Source: CAYVTV01 sp964526475
GTDB lineage: Bacteria > Bacteroidota > Bacteroidia > Bacteroidales > GCA-2748055
Length of the DNA: 64,000 nucleotides
Direction of reading: 5' to 3'
Assembly: GCA_964526475.1 (NCBI GenBank)
Contig: CAZGKF010000007.1
Location: 1-64,000 of the forward strand
A program made the translations under genes and the position numbers. Positions 7,201 through 15,137 of this stretch are shown one piece after another; positions within the stretch are counted from its first letter, which is position 1; every line of letters begins with the position of its first letter. Under the pieces are notes generated by a model that was not told where the DNA came from, made no database searches, and saw only the letters and a list, made by a program, of their open reading frames with translations.

Positions 7201-9414
7201 TTTTCTGCCGGGGATATTTGAAGATTTTTCTTTACTAAGAGATGGTGTTTCTGAAATAACATTTACCTCCTCAAAACCTGACGAAGCTTGAATTAAGAGA
7301 CATGTTTTCAAACTCCCTGTCAATTCATTGGTATAGTTTATAATAGCTTCAGCATTTTTTGATGTAAAGTCAGGGATCTCCACTATTGTAAGATCAGAGT
7401 CGAATGACTCTGAGCGTATGATTTCTTTCTCATTGATTTTTTCCGGGTTATTAATAATTTTTACATTAGCTCTTAATCTGTAATTATCAGTAATTTGTCC
7501 GAGTAAGGCATAATAGCGTTCCGTATTTCTACTGTTAGGATTTATGGCTAATAATCTTATTTCCGCATGTCTCCATTCCGGAGTTACTGTGATGAACCGG
7601 ATAAGGTGCAGCGCGAGTGAGAGATTTTTTCCTTTCCCGCTCCACCAGAAATCTATCTTTTTGTGTTTCCCGAACCCCGTATCTTTATCATAATTTAAGA
7701 ATGTGAGATTATAGTCAAGTTTTTTAAGATTAGCGAGAAGCCCTTCAAACCTTTTGGGGTCACGGGTGTTTCTTGCCCAGCCCATGAGTATTGTATTTGG
7801 CTCAAATCCTGAGAATCCGTAAACTCTGCTGATCATCTCAATTCCTTCATAAATATTCCTGCAAACATGTTTTCGTGTAACTATATCATTGTAGTCACCT
7901 ATCGAACCTATGCTAACGCTGGCAGTTTTTTCAAAAAGTAATTTTTCATCCGGATGCTCAACCAACTCAAAATTAGTGAATATGCCCAGATTCCCAACCA
8001 GGGCTTTACCTATTTCAATAAGGTGTGGCCTGTTAATAGCACCGCCACTAAATAAAATAACATTTGGTCGCCAGTGACGGTTATTGGTTTTAATCCTGGT
8101 GAGTTTTAATAATCCTGTTTTTACTAGTGATAACCATATACTTGATCTTGTGTCGCCGGTATGTAAGTTGAATTCTTTGTTTCTTATGTATAAGAAGAGT
8201 ACTATTAGAACTATTGAAGCCCCGGCCATAGCTAAAACATCCAATTGAATCATTACAACGATACATGTTATGGAACCAATTATACTTATAAATCGCGGAA
8301 TTTTAAAAGATGGTCTGAAATCACTGCTGGCCCAGCTTTCAACGGTATAGGTAATATTTAAAAAAGCATAAATGATTATGAATAAAATTGTTACAATTCT
8401 TGCAATTGCATTGAGTTCTCCAATAAGAATACCAATCTGTGCAATAAAGAAAGTGAGTAAAAGAGCATTCCGAGGCTCGTTTGATACACCAAACCCTTTG
8501 CTGAATAAAGATGGAGCTAAGCGGTCACCGGCTATTGCCTGCAGAATTCTGGGTGCTCCAAGCATACTTCCCAGTGCGGATGATAGTGTAGCTCCCAGGA
8601 TGCCGACAAGAATAAGTTGTGGGACAAGTGAAATAAGAAAAAGTACGTTGGGGTCACTAACCAGGAGATCACTGCTGACAGTATAAGATAAAAAGAATGC
8701 AAGACTGACATAAACCAGGAGTCCCGCTAAGATTGCTGCAATAATCCCAACCGGGATATCTTTACGTGAATCTTTTAGATCTCCCGACATGGCAACACCT
8801 GCCGTAAATCCTGTAACAGCAGGAAAGAAAATTGCAAATAAGGTGATCCATGGAAGAGATTCCGGTATGCTATTCAGTTGGGGCTGGGAGGGAGTAAAGG
8901 CATGATTGCCAAAAAAGACTGCCAATATTGACAATAAAATGGCCGCGAGTATAAGATATTGTGTTTTTATAGTCAGGGAAGTACTGATAAGTGTGAGTAT
9001 AGTTGCCAGAAGAAGGATGATTGATCCGGTAATTCGTATATTTAACAGATTCAATTCAAAACCAAAATATCCCAGGAATGATTCGGAAAAACCGATCAGG
9101 TATAAACTTACACTGAATGATAAGCCAATAAAAAGAGCCCAGCCAAGGGTCCCTCCAATAGGCAGACCTAAACTGCGCGAAATAATAAAGTACGGCCCTC
9201 CGGTTTCAACTTTTTTATCAGTGGCTATGGATGCAACACTCAGTCCTGTACTTACAGATATGATATGTGCTACCAGTATTATACCCAGAGTAGCCAGGAG
9301 GCCTGCCTGTCCGACAATCCATGGAAGGCGAAGGTACATGATAACACCTAGTATCGTCAGGATGGAAGGGGTGAAAACTCCGCCAAAGGCACCAAATTTT
9401 TTTGCTTTTGCCAT
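4267..9414 (-). CDS. SLC12-like cation-chloride cotransporter fused to coiled coil and P-loop ATPase
   Basis: A 1715-residue protein. Residues about 10-425 form a 12-helix APC-superfamily permease (start FGGVFTPSILTILGVIMYLR is typical of the SLC12/KCC/NKCC branch). Residues about 440-720 resemble the cytoplasmic C-terminal domain of cation-chloride cotransporters (HWRPNVILFSGG). A long charged helical/coiled-coil region covers about 730-1380. An ATPase domain follows, with Walker A GERSSGKS at 1423-1430 and a Walker B-like VIIINDLE at 1488-1495, and the last ~75 residues look like a winged helix. Bacterial SLC12 relatives normally end after the soluble domain, so the added STAND/AAA-like module is unusual. 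Adjacent MscS genes on both sides suggest ion or cell-volume control. The exact substrate is unknown. Confidence 0.85.
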   Translation of the reverse strand: MAKAKKFGAFGGVFTPSILTILGVIMYLRLPWIVGQAGLLATLGIILVAHIISVSTGLSVASIATDKKVETGGPYFIISRSLGLPIGGTLGWALFIGLSFSVSLYLIGFSESFLGYFGFELNLLNIRITGSIILLLATILTLISTSLTIKTQYLILAAILLSILAVFFGNHAFTPSQPQLNSIPESLPWITLFAIFFPAVTGFTAGVAMSGDLKDSRKDIPVGIIAAILAGLLVYVSLAFFLSYTVSSDLLVSDPNVLFLISLVPQLILVGILGATLSSALGSMLGAPRILQAIAGDRLAPSLFSKGFGVSNEPRNALLLTFFIAQIGILIGELNAIARIVTILFIIIYAFLNITYTVESWASSDFRPSFKIPRFISIIGSITCIVVMIQLDVLAMAGASIVLIVLFLYIRNKEFNLHTGDTRSSIWLSLVKTGLLKLTRIKTNNRHWRPNVILFSGGAINRPHLIEIGKALVGNLGIFTNFELVEHPDEKLLFEKTASVSIGSIGDYNDIVTRKHVCRNIYEGIEMISRVYGFSGFEPNTILMGWARNTRDPKRFEGLLANLKKLDYNLTFLNYDKDTGFGKHKKIDFWWSGKGKNLSLALHLIRFITVTPEWRHAEIRLLAINPNSRNTERYYALLGQITDNYRLRANVKIINNPEKINEKEIIRSESFDSDLTIVEIPDFTSKNAEAIINYTNELTGSLKTCLLIQASSGFEEVNVISETPSLSKEKSSNIPGRKPVVSILKNIRLSKTDIVFNEVYNLAQILEKQTEKLIENILLAIPEKHGNFLENIESLANKTLERLLMADKIKIKQEGQREYLKILNDFSFHVQKQINEFKGNYLKYEKEILVEGFALYISETEKTLSALPRYMRLMFGKEDYKNLKPGGLLNRLDRAGKILWLSLFGKKLSYRIKVHPAARYFLYFKRLEYYRQFLEEYSVQNLAGFATIRVYLTSIYEMIEKGRGGKLLHDEIYAEKENTSEIINKIQNDNQDFVYTQSHKLLDELTNDLESFSQIIESPRANSLSRKYKSLNNKIITLENMLSELPDLWFRYMVNHVNKTYLDFIYLTLKNRITTKIEKAHQDIGILIEGNIHNKLKTFENQISSILEKGNLKSDKKEVFNQKSISEPQLNELFSALFNEIRELVEELPESIEITAEEPTEVDQLRNPGNLNDFTVSVRKTADFYVSNELNDQIRKQSQNMLKQLSLSISSIKDLIRLANFSLDNGENNIPDETDGFKTQEQQKALIENLLKNIRNEDQTLRKVNEQLRAGINLGLKNAFEPLSSAIIIKTSSSLNKKIRDTDKRIISLRLQKIKNSISDRVINQLVNLLYSKSEGLLWADSIGQSREKNFLYPGENINQMLEKLTPGRDILQNLPFFYSSLFSGGSIIGEDFWIGMKDEIKKGTRAIKRFLAGTPGLLVISGERSSGKSSLSKHLANLHFNKQNIYNIRAPRESVADNNLFEQTLLRSLNGQDNLEYCMELLPPKSVIIINDLELWWERKPFGTQVVDRIISLMRQYGHKVLFIINVNKYSLNIINQLSSLSTWALDLIFCQPFDARELRNLILVRHQAGGMKFILNNKKHENEMSDWDYARLFTRFFNLSYGNPGYALNLWLAGIKKLAGNTLYIEKPEIKEISIPEKIPQDEIIYILQFILHRRFSVRSLSEIIHNDIGSTEKTIRILLQKGILIERFPEIFSLNPALEIHLVKKLKSLDLL

Positions 9415-9440
9415 CTATTTTTTTCTTTTCGTTAAAAGAA

Positions 9441-9448
9441 CAAATATA
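9441..9448 (-). promoter_or_regulatory. Candidate -7 element for the cotransporter gene
   Basis: On the minus strand this reads TATATTTG, matching the Bacteroidota TAnnTTTG consensus, 26 bases before the ATG at 9414. No clear TTG -33 box is seen. It would give the cotransporter and following MscS gene their own transcript in addition to readthrough from upstream. Confidence 0.45.
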
Positions 9449-9579
9449 CAGTCATTTGAACTAATTTAACAGCTTCCGGTTGACTTGAAGAATACTATAA
9501 AAATTCCTAAGAACACAAAAATTAATGCAACTAACAGATTTGCCAATATCAAGGGAAAATGCCATTTTTATATAAATCT

Positions 9580-10467
9580 TCAAAATTCTTTTACCTCAAC
9601 ATCTTTCCCAAATCCGCTCTTCAGATGCAAATCCCTCTGTGGATAAGGTATTTCTATATTATGCTCCTTAAATTTTTTAAATATTGCATAATACAACTGA
9701 CTTTTCAAAACATTCGGCAAGTCACTGTATTCATCTGTCCAAACCCTGAGATTAAAATCAAGACTGCTTTCACCAAATTTTTCAAAAAGTACATCCGGAG
9801 CCGGTTTTTTTAATACTCCGGAGTTCGCGTCAGCAACCTCAAAAAGAAGCTTACGGATAATCTCCGGATTTTCCTTATATGAAACCCCGACCGGGAAATT
9901 AAATCTGACGTTCCTGTTATTATGACTCCAGTTAATAACCCTTGTGCTGATCAGTTCTGAGTTAGGAATAATTACCGCTATATTATCGTTGGTAATAATA
10001 GTAGTTGCCCTGGCTGAAATATTCACAATGTTCCCTGCGAGATCGTCAACTTCAATCCTGTCCCCAACTTTTACAGGTCTTTCGAACAGGATAACAACGC
10101 CGCTTATGAAATTATTAGTAATATTTTGAAGTCCGAAACCTATACCAATTCCAAGTGCGCCAACCAGCAAGCCAATTGCACTCAGATCAATACCGGTGGT
10201 CTGGAAGATAATGAACAATCCCAGAATTACAAGGGTATAGCGAATAATAGTAGCTATAGACTGGCTAACCCCGATATTAAGTTTGTAACGTGGAAAGATA
10301 TTATTTACCAGTAACTTTTTGAGTTTTCCTGTTAAATAAAATAAAAGAAAAAGAGCAGTAAAAAGTATTAACAGAGTCTGCACTTTATATTCAGTATTAC
10401 CCAATTTGAATAACTCTGCTTCCCAGAAGGAATTCAGCCAGGCTAAGACTTTGTTGTAATTGTTCAT
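9580..10467 (-). CDS. MscS-family mechanosensitive channel
   Basis: A 295-residue channel with membrane segments at about 28-46, 73-90 and 97-125. The pore helix is canonical (LVGALGIGIGFGLQNITNNF, Gly/Ala-rich), followed by FERPVKVGDRIEVDDLAGNI and IPNSELIS, the MscS beta domain. Unlike the shorter channel at 3554-4270, this one has all the features needed for tension-gated conductance. It lies 8 bp downstream of a small membrane-anchored protein and 165 bp upstream of the SLC12-like fusion, on the same strand. An osmotic-stress role is inferred from family and context. Confidence 0.93.
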   Translation of the reverse strand: MNNYNKVLAWLNSFWEAELFKLGNTEYKVQTLLILFTALFLLFYLTGKLKKLLVNNIFPRYKLNIGVSQSIATIIRYTLVILGLFIIFQTTGIDLSAIGLLVGALGIGIGFGLQNITNNFISGVVILFERPVKVGDRIEVDDLAGNIVNISARATTIITNDNIAVIIPNSELISTRVINWSHNNRNVRFNFPVGVSYKENPEIIRKLLFEVADANSGVLKKPAPDVLFEKFGESSLDFNLRVWTDEYSDLPNVLKSQLYYAIFKKFKEHNIEIPYPQRDLHLKSGFGKDVEVKEF

Positions 10468-10475
10468 TGCCAGGA

Positions 10476-11027
10476 TTAATTAGTATTAAGCTCTAAAATC
10501 AATATGCCAATTCTGGTATTCAAGCCCATTACCGGGCTAATAATCAGCACACTGTTTTCCTTTGCAATGTGGTATGTTCTTTCAGCCTGCAGGATAAGTG
10601 TGTTTTCTATAATAGCCCCTTCATCCTTATTATCAGTTGAAAGGATGATTTCAGCTGTGCCGGAATCAACCAGTTGAATTTTTGTGATGCCAGGTTTTTG
10701 TATAAAACTGGTAAAGAATTGATTTACCTGATCCATGTTCTGACGGAGCATTTCGCCGCGTATGGCCCAGGTAAATACCTGTGCCGTCAATTCCATAGAG
10801 GAAATCGATAAGCTTTCCAACTGATTTTCATAAACTTCCGTTAATTGCTGCTTTTCAACAACAGCATTGTTTTGCATGTTATTCATTTTTATCAAAGCCC
10901 ACAATAAAATGATGAAGATGACCAATACAAGAGAAATAACAGTATTATGCTTAATAAGAAAGTCTAAAAACCCTTTTTTTGTAGGGGATTTTTCATTTTT
11001 TTCAGGATTGTTGCTATTAGTTTTCAT
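10476..11027 (-). CDS. Small single-pass membrane protein, putative extracytoplasmic sensor
   Basis: A 183-residue protein of unrecognised family. A charged cytoplasmic head (1-25) precedes one membrane helix (about 29-46). A short helical stretch (about 50-80) follows, and then a globular extracytoplasmic part of about 100 residues. That part has the general look of a single PAS/Cache-like sensing fold (hydrophobic strands around TKIQLVDSGTAEIILSTDN and NSVLIISPVMG), though this is only an impression. It ends 8 bp before the MscS channel gene, so it is probably the first gene of that operon and may monitor the envelope or ligand state. Confidence 0.75.
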   Translation of the reverse strand: MKTNSNNPEKNEKSPTKKGFLDFLIKHNTVISLVLVIFIILLWALIKMNNMQNNAVVEKQQLTEVYENQLESLSISSMELTAQVFTWAIRGEMLRQNMDQVNQFFTSFIQKPGITKIQLVDSGTAEIILSTDNKDEGAIIENTLILQAERTYHIAKENSVLIISPVMGLNTRIGILILELNTN

Positions 11028-11531
11028 AGTATATAAATTTAAATTGAGACATTAGTAATAAAGCTTTCCTTAATTGCCTGATTACTAATATATTTAAATA
11101 ATAATGAGGAAATCAATATGGTCAATATACAAATTTTTAGAATACAGAAAAAATGGAGTATCATTAAAATTATAACATAATTTTAATCCGTATATTTTTA
11201 TAACAAAATATTCAATCGAAAAAAGCGAAATTACGGATTTGTTTTCTTTATTCATCCCTCAAGCTGCACAAGCGGTTTACGTAATTAAAAAACGGTTTTA
11301 CCCATAACAGGGTAGAACCTGATTTTATTCAAAGTTCTTTGGTAAAGAGCAATCCCTATTTGATTCTGTTTATATTATCTGGTTTTGTATTTTTTTAATT
11401 AGTGTTCACTTAAATAAAGATGATGACTATCAGCAATTATTCACTTGCCATGATTGATTTAACTTTTCTTCCGGTTTCCTAAAATAAGTTAGGATTATTA
11501 ACTTGCAGGCTACTTGATAAAATATTATAGT
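11028..11531. other. AT-rich divergent intergenic region
   Basis: About 500 bp between the start of the minus-strand channel operon and the plus-strand hydrolase gene. It must hold both promoters, but no clean TTG/TAnnTTTG pair was found for either direction. A short inverted element (AAACGGTTTTACCC...GGGTAGAACC) lies near 11290-11320. No coding potential is seen. Confidence 0.5.
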
Positions 11532-12989
11532 ATGAAAACCCCAAATATTTATTTTTTAATAATTTCTATATTGTTTTTTTTTCAACCTGTTTATTCCCAA
11601 TCATTTCAGGAAAGGAAAAATAATAAAATAGTTATTGATACAGATTGCGGAATTGATGATTTCCGCGCTCTGGCTTTGATCCTGGAATTGTATGACACAG
11701 AAATAGCGGGAATAATCATTTCTGACGGCAATATCCCACCGGAAAAAGGCATTGAAAAGTTGTCAGGACTATTAAAGAAAACCGGCAGGGACCATATCCC
11801 CGTTGGTAAAGGAAAAACACTGAATTCCATTGTACCTGTGTGGAGGGAATTCAACAGCTTTTTTGTTTGGGGAGAGGATGCACCGCTGAGAGATAATCAC
11901 AGATCATCTATTGATCTGCTCAGAGAAATAATAAATGAAAATAATGAGAAAACGACCATATTGTGTATGGGGCCACTCACTAACCTGTCGGATCTGATTC
12001 AAAAAAATCCGGAATTAATAACATTTATTGACAGAGTTATATGGTATAATAGTGATATTAAAACCGGAGAGGGCTTTAACTATTTATACGATACTGTATC
12101 AGTAAAAAATGTTATTGATTCAGGATTAAGAATGGATATAATATCAAACCTTGGGAAGCCGGAAGCTTTTTTCGAGTGGGACTGGATTTTGCAACAAAAT
12201 AATTATTCTACAACTCCCTGCCGTTTATTAACTGACTTTTATAGTGAAAATCATATTCCTGAAAATCATTTTAATAAACAGCTTATTTTAAGGGATGAAT
12301 TACTCGTACTTTATTTTTCAAATCCCGAGCTTTTCAATATGATTACATTGCCAGGGAACCGTAATGTCAGATTAAATAAGGACTATGATCTTCCGGCGAT
12401 ACAGGAAGCAATACACGACATGATAGCCGGAAAATATTCCATTGAAAAGCATATTGTATTTAACAGTTTTCCTTCATCACGTGAAATGTTAAACTATGAT
12501 GTCCGCCAGATAATGGATTCGGCACTTGTAAAACATGGTGCTGAAGAATGGGAAAGGTGCGTCCTTGCAAATGAATTCCATGGACATCTGGGAATATATT
12601 CCATAATTGGCGTAAAAATGGGTATAAGGGCGCGCGAATTTTTTAATATTGGAACAGATGTACTCCGGGTAGTCAGTTATGCCGGGAATAACCCTCCATA
12701 TAGTTGTCTTAATGACGGTTTACAGGTAAGTACAGGAGCAACATTGGGTATGGGCCTGATATCCGTTTCAGAACAAATTTTCCCCGTGGTTACGGCGGAT
12801 TTTACATACAAGGATAAAACGGTACGTTTAACTTTGAAGAAAGAATATATGGCACAAATAGAAAATGATATAAGTGAGGGGATTGTAAAATTCGGACTTA
12901 GTGACGATGGATACTGGAGACTTATCAGGCAATCAGCATTGAGATATTGGCTGGAGTGGGGAAGAAATGAGATATTTGAAATAGAATAG
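11532..12989 (+). CDS. Secreted nucleoside hydrolase fused to an FmdE-like domain
   Basis: A 485-residue protein when started at ATG 11532; an upstream TTG at 11514 would add six residues but spoils a clean signal peptide (MKTPNIYFLIISILFFFQPVYSQ). Residues about 30-310 are an inosine-uridine nucleoside hydrolase-type domain with the calcium-binding motif DTDCGIDDFRAL near the N-terminus and LCMGPLTNL in the middle. Residues about 345-470 match the FmdE family (FHGHLGIYSIIGVKMG, NDGLQVSTGATLG), which is otherwise known beside molybdenum formylmethanofuran dehydrogenase genes. The combination is unusual. Substrate and the reason for fusion are unknown; export to periplasm or surface is inferred. 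Confidence 0.85.
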   Translation: MKTPNIYFLIISILFFFQPVYSQSFQERKNNKIVIDTDCGIDDFRALALILELYDTEIAGIIISDGNIPPEKGIEKLSGLLKKTGRDHIPVGKGKTLNSIVPVWREFNSFFVWGEDAPLRDNHRSSIDLLREIINENNEKTTILCMGPLTNLSDLIQKNPELITFIDRVIWYNSDIKTGEGFNYLYDTVSVKNVIDSGLRMDIISNLGKPEAFFEWDWILQQNNYSTTPCRLLTDFYSENHIPENHFNKQLILRDELLVLYFSNPELFNMITLPGNRNVRLNKDYDLPAIQEAIHDMIAGKYSIEKHIVFNSFPSSREMLNYDVRQIMDSALVKHGAEEWERCVLANEFHGHLGIYSIIGVKMGIRAREFFNIGTDVLRVVSYAGNNPPYSCLNDGLQVSTGATLGMGLISVSEQIFPVVTADFTYKDKTVRLTLKKEYMAQIENDISEGIVKFGLSDDGYWRLIRQSALRYWLEWGRNEIFEIE

Positions 12990-13038
12990 CATCATCTTTT
13001 ACAAGTTTATGGGGGAAATAAATAATGTACACAACCGT

Positions 13039-13048
13039 CCCCCCCCCC
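13039..13048. repeat. C10 homopolymer tract
   Basis: Ten consecutive C residues stand between two convergent genes, 50 bp past the hydrolase stop. It is not inside a reading frame, so phase variation of a protein is unlikely. Confidence 0.6.
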
Positions 13049-13138
13049 AAATTTATTAAAATGCTTTGTGATATCAGGGTTTTAGATTTCCTAAATGCAA
13101 GGAAGACCCCGGCTCAGATTATTGTGCACTAAGAACAT

Positions 13139-14932
13139 TTATGGTTTAACAAATATTGACGAAGACCTATGTTTACAAAACAATTCTGCTGTACTTATTA
13201 ATGCCAGGTGTGAATATGCCTGCGGAAAATTACCTAAAAGCCTTTTAGTAACAGGTTCAATGTCTTCGCTAAAAAGTCCAACATGATTTGAACAAGCTAA
13301 AAGATCCTGAAAAATAGTTTTTGCCTCATCTTTCAATCCAGTTTTGAATAATGCCTGAACTAACCAAAATGTACAAATTGTGAATGATGACTTTGGTTTT
13401 CCAAAATCGTCTGCATTAAGATACCGATACATTAGCCCGTTGTGATAAAGTGCTTTCTTTGCTGCAATTACGGTCTTTTTATATTTGTCATTCTCTGGAG
13501 ATATAAAACCATATTCAGCCATAAGTAATAATGATGCATCAAGATCTGAATTGCAGTATGTCTGTGTAAATGTTTGCAGATTTTCCTTCCACCCATTTAG
13601 AAATACATCTTTTTTAATATCGTTTGCAATTCCCCTCCATGTTTTATAATAATATTTTTTATCCAGCATTTTAGCAATTTTTGCCGCCCTGTCCATTGCT
13701 ACCCAGCTCATCACTTTTGAGAAAACAAAATGTTTCTTATCGCTCCGGAATTCCCAAATACTTTGGTCGGGCTGCTCCCAATGAGTTGAAACAGTACGTG
13801 AGATGTTTCTCACGATTTCCCACAAATCTTCAATCTCATCCAAAGTTCCGGGGAAAAACCTGTAATACTGATAAATAACATTAAGCAAATAACCAAATAC
13901 ATCATTCTGTCTTTGTGTATAAGCCGCATTTCCAATCCTAACCGGTTTAGAGTTTTCATAACCGGCGAGATGTGGAAGATCATACTCGGTAAGATCGCGT
14001 TCACCGCGGATACCATACATTATCTGAAAAGAATCATGTTTTGATTTGAGTATCCCTTTAAGATAAAACAAAAACCGCTGAGCTGCATTGTAATGCCCCA
14101 TATTCAGCAATGTATGGATAGACATACTTGCATCGCGTAACCAGCAAAAACGGTAATCCCAGTTGCGCACTTCGCCAATAGTTTCCGGAATGCTGGTGGT
14201 AAGTGCTGCCAATACAGCTCCGGTTGATTGAAAAGACATAATTTTCAATACTAAAAGACTCCTGGTTGTTTCTTCGGTATATTTTTCAAAGATATTTGAA
14301 CGATGGGTCCAGTTAAGCCAATATACCTTTGTTCGCTGGTATTCCAGATATACTCGCGTTATGTCAATTTTTACCAGTTTCTGATTGTATGATATTAAAA
14401 GAAACTGGTGACTGCTGATAGTAATTTCATTTGAATTTAAAATCTCATTAAGATCAAGGCTGGAATAAAGATATATACAGTCTGTAGGGGTTATTTCTGA
14501 ATATGTACGTATATGATCATCCTCAGTAATATGAGAAGCATTATCCCTCGCATAATTAAGCATTGGATTATAGTTAACTTTAATTACCGGAGAGCCTGAA
14601 ATGTATCTGATGAAACGATAAATTTCAGAAGGGGCAAAATACTTGTTATCGCTTGTTTTGTAACGGGGCATGAAATCAATTAGCTCAAAAGATCCCTGAT
14701 CTGAAGTAAATTCGGTGCATAAAATATTGGTCTGGTCAAGATATTTTTGTTTGATACAGTAAGTGTCATCTACTATTAAGCTAAAACAGCCTCCTTTCTC
14801 TTTGTCAAGGATTTTTGCAAAAACAGAAGGGGAATCGAAATCAGGCATACAGCACCAGTCAATACTTCCTTTGGTCGATATTAGAGCAGCACTCCTGCAA
14901 TTACCAATTACACCATAATCCAGGTTTTTCAT
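13139..14932 (-). CDS. Glycoside hydrolase family 15 protein
   Basis: A 597-residue GH15 enzyme (glucoamylase/trehalase-like). The N-terminal beta domain begins GVIGNCRSAALISTKGSIDW, the standard opening of this bacterial GH15 group. The (alpha/alpha)6 catalytic domain from about residue 250 has NWDYRFCWLRDA and, further on, SIWEFRSDKKHFVFSKVMSW, which carries the WExR glutamate expected to act in catalysis. The length is normal. No signal peptide is seen, so it should act in the cytoplasm on glucosides such as trehalose or maltodextrin; the true substrate cannot be read from sequence. It converges with the nucleoside hydrolase gene and is probably transcribed alone. Confidence 0.92.
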   Translation of the reverse strand: MKNLDYGVIGNCRSAALISTKGSIDWCCMPDFDSPSVFAKILDKEKGGCFSLIVDDTYCIKQKYLDQTNILCTEFTSDQGSFELIDFMPRYKTSDNKYFAPSEIYRFIRYISGSPVIKVNYNPMLNYARDNASHITEDDHIRTYSEITPTDCIYLYSSLDLNEILNSNEITISSHQFLLISYNQKLVKIDITRVYLEYQRTKVYWLNWTHRSNIFEKYTEETTRSLLVLKIMSFQSTGAVLAALTTSIPETIGEVRNWDYRFCWLRDASMSIHTLLNMGHYNAAQRFLFYLKGILKSKHDSFQIMYGIRGERDLTEYDLPHLAGYENSKPVRIGNAAYTQRQNDVFGYLLNVIYQYYRFFPGTLDEIEDLWEIVRNISRTVSTHWEQPDQSIWEFRSDKKHFVFSKVMSWVAMDRAAKIAKMLDKKYYYKTWRGIANDIKKDVFLNGWKENLQTFTQTYCNSDLDASLLLMAEYGFISPENDKYKKTVIAAKKALYHNGLMYRYLNADDFGKPKSSFTICTFWLVQALFKTGLKDEAKTIFQDLLACSNHVGLFSEDIEPVTKRLLGNFPQAYSHLALISTAELFCKHRSSSIFVKP

Positions 14933-15137
14933 TTTAATGTTATCGTGTTAAAAAAACATATTTACTTATTAGCTCCTGTGAGGGAATTGATAATCTAAAA
15001 AAAATCAAGGCCGCAAAATAATAATAAGTGCAGGAAAATCAAAAAAAAATCCATTTCCCTGTCTGTGATTTCCTTCATTTTTTTATTAAAAATAAAGAAC
15101 AAAGTAGTCGATGGATTAAAACCATGACTTAGACTCT

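Noticed and set aside
13031..13060. Phase-variable gene controlled by the C10 tract
   Set aside because: The tract lies between two convergent genes, outside any frame or promoter.
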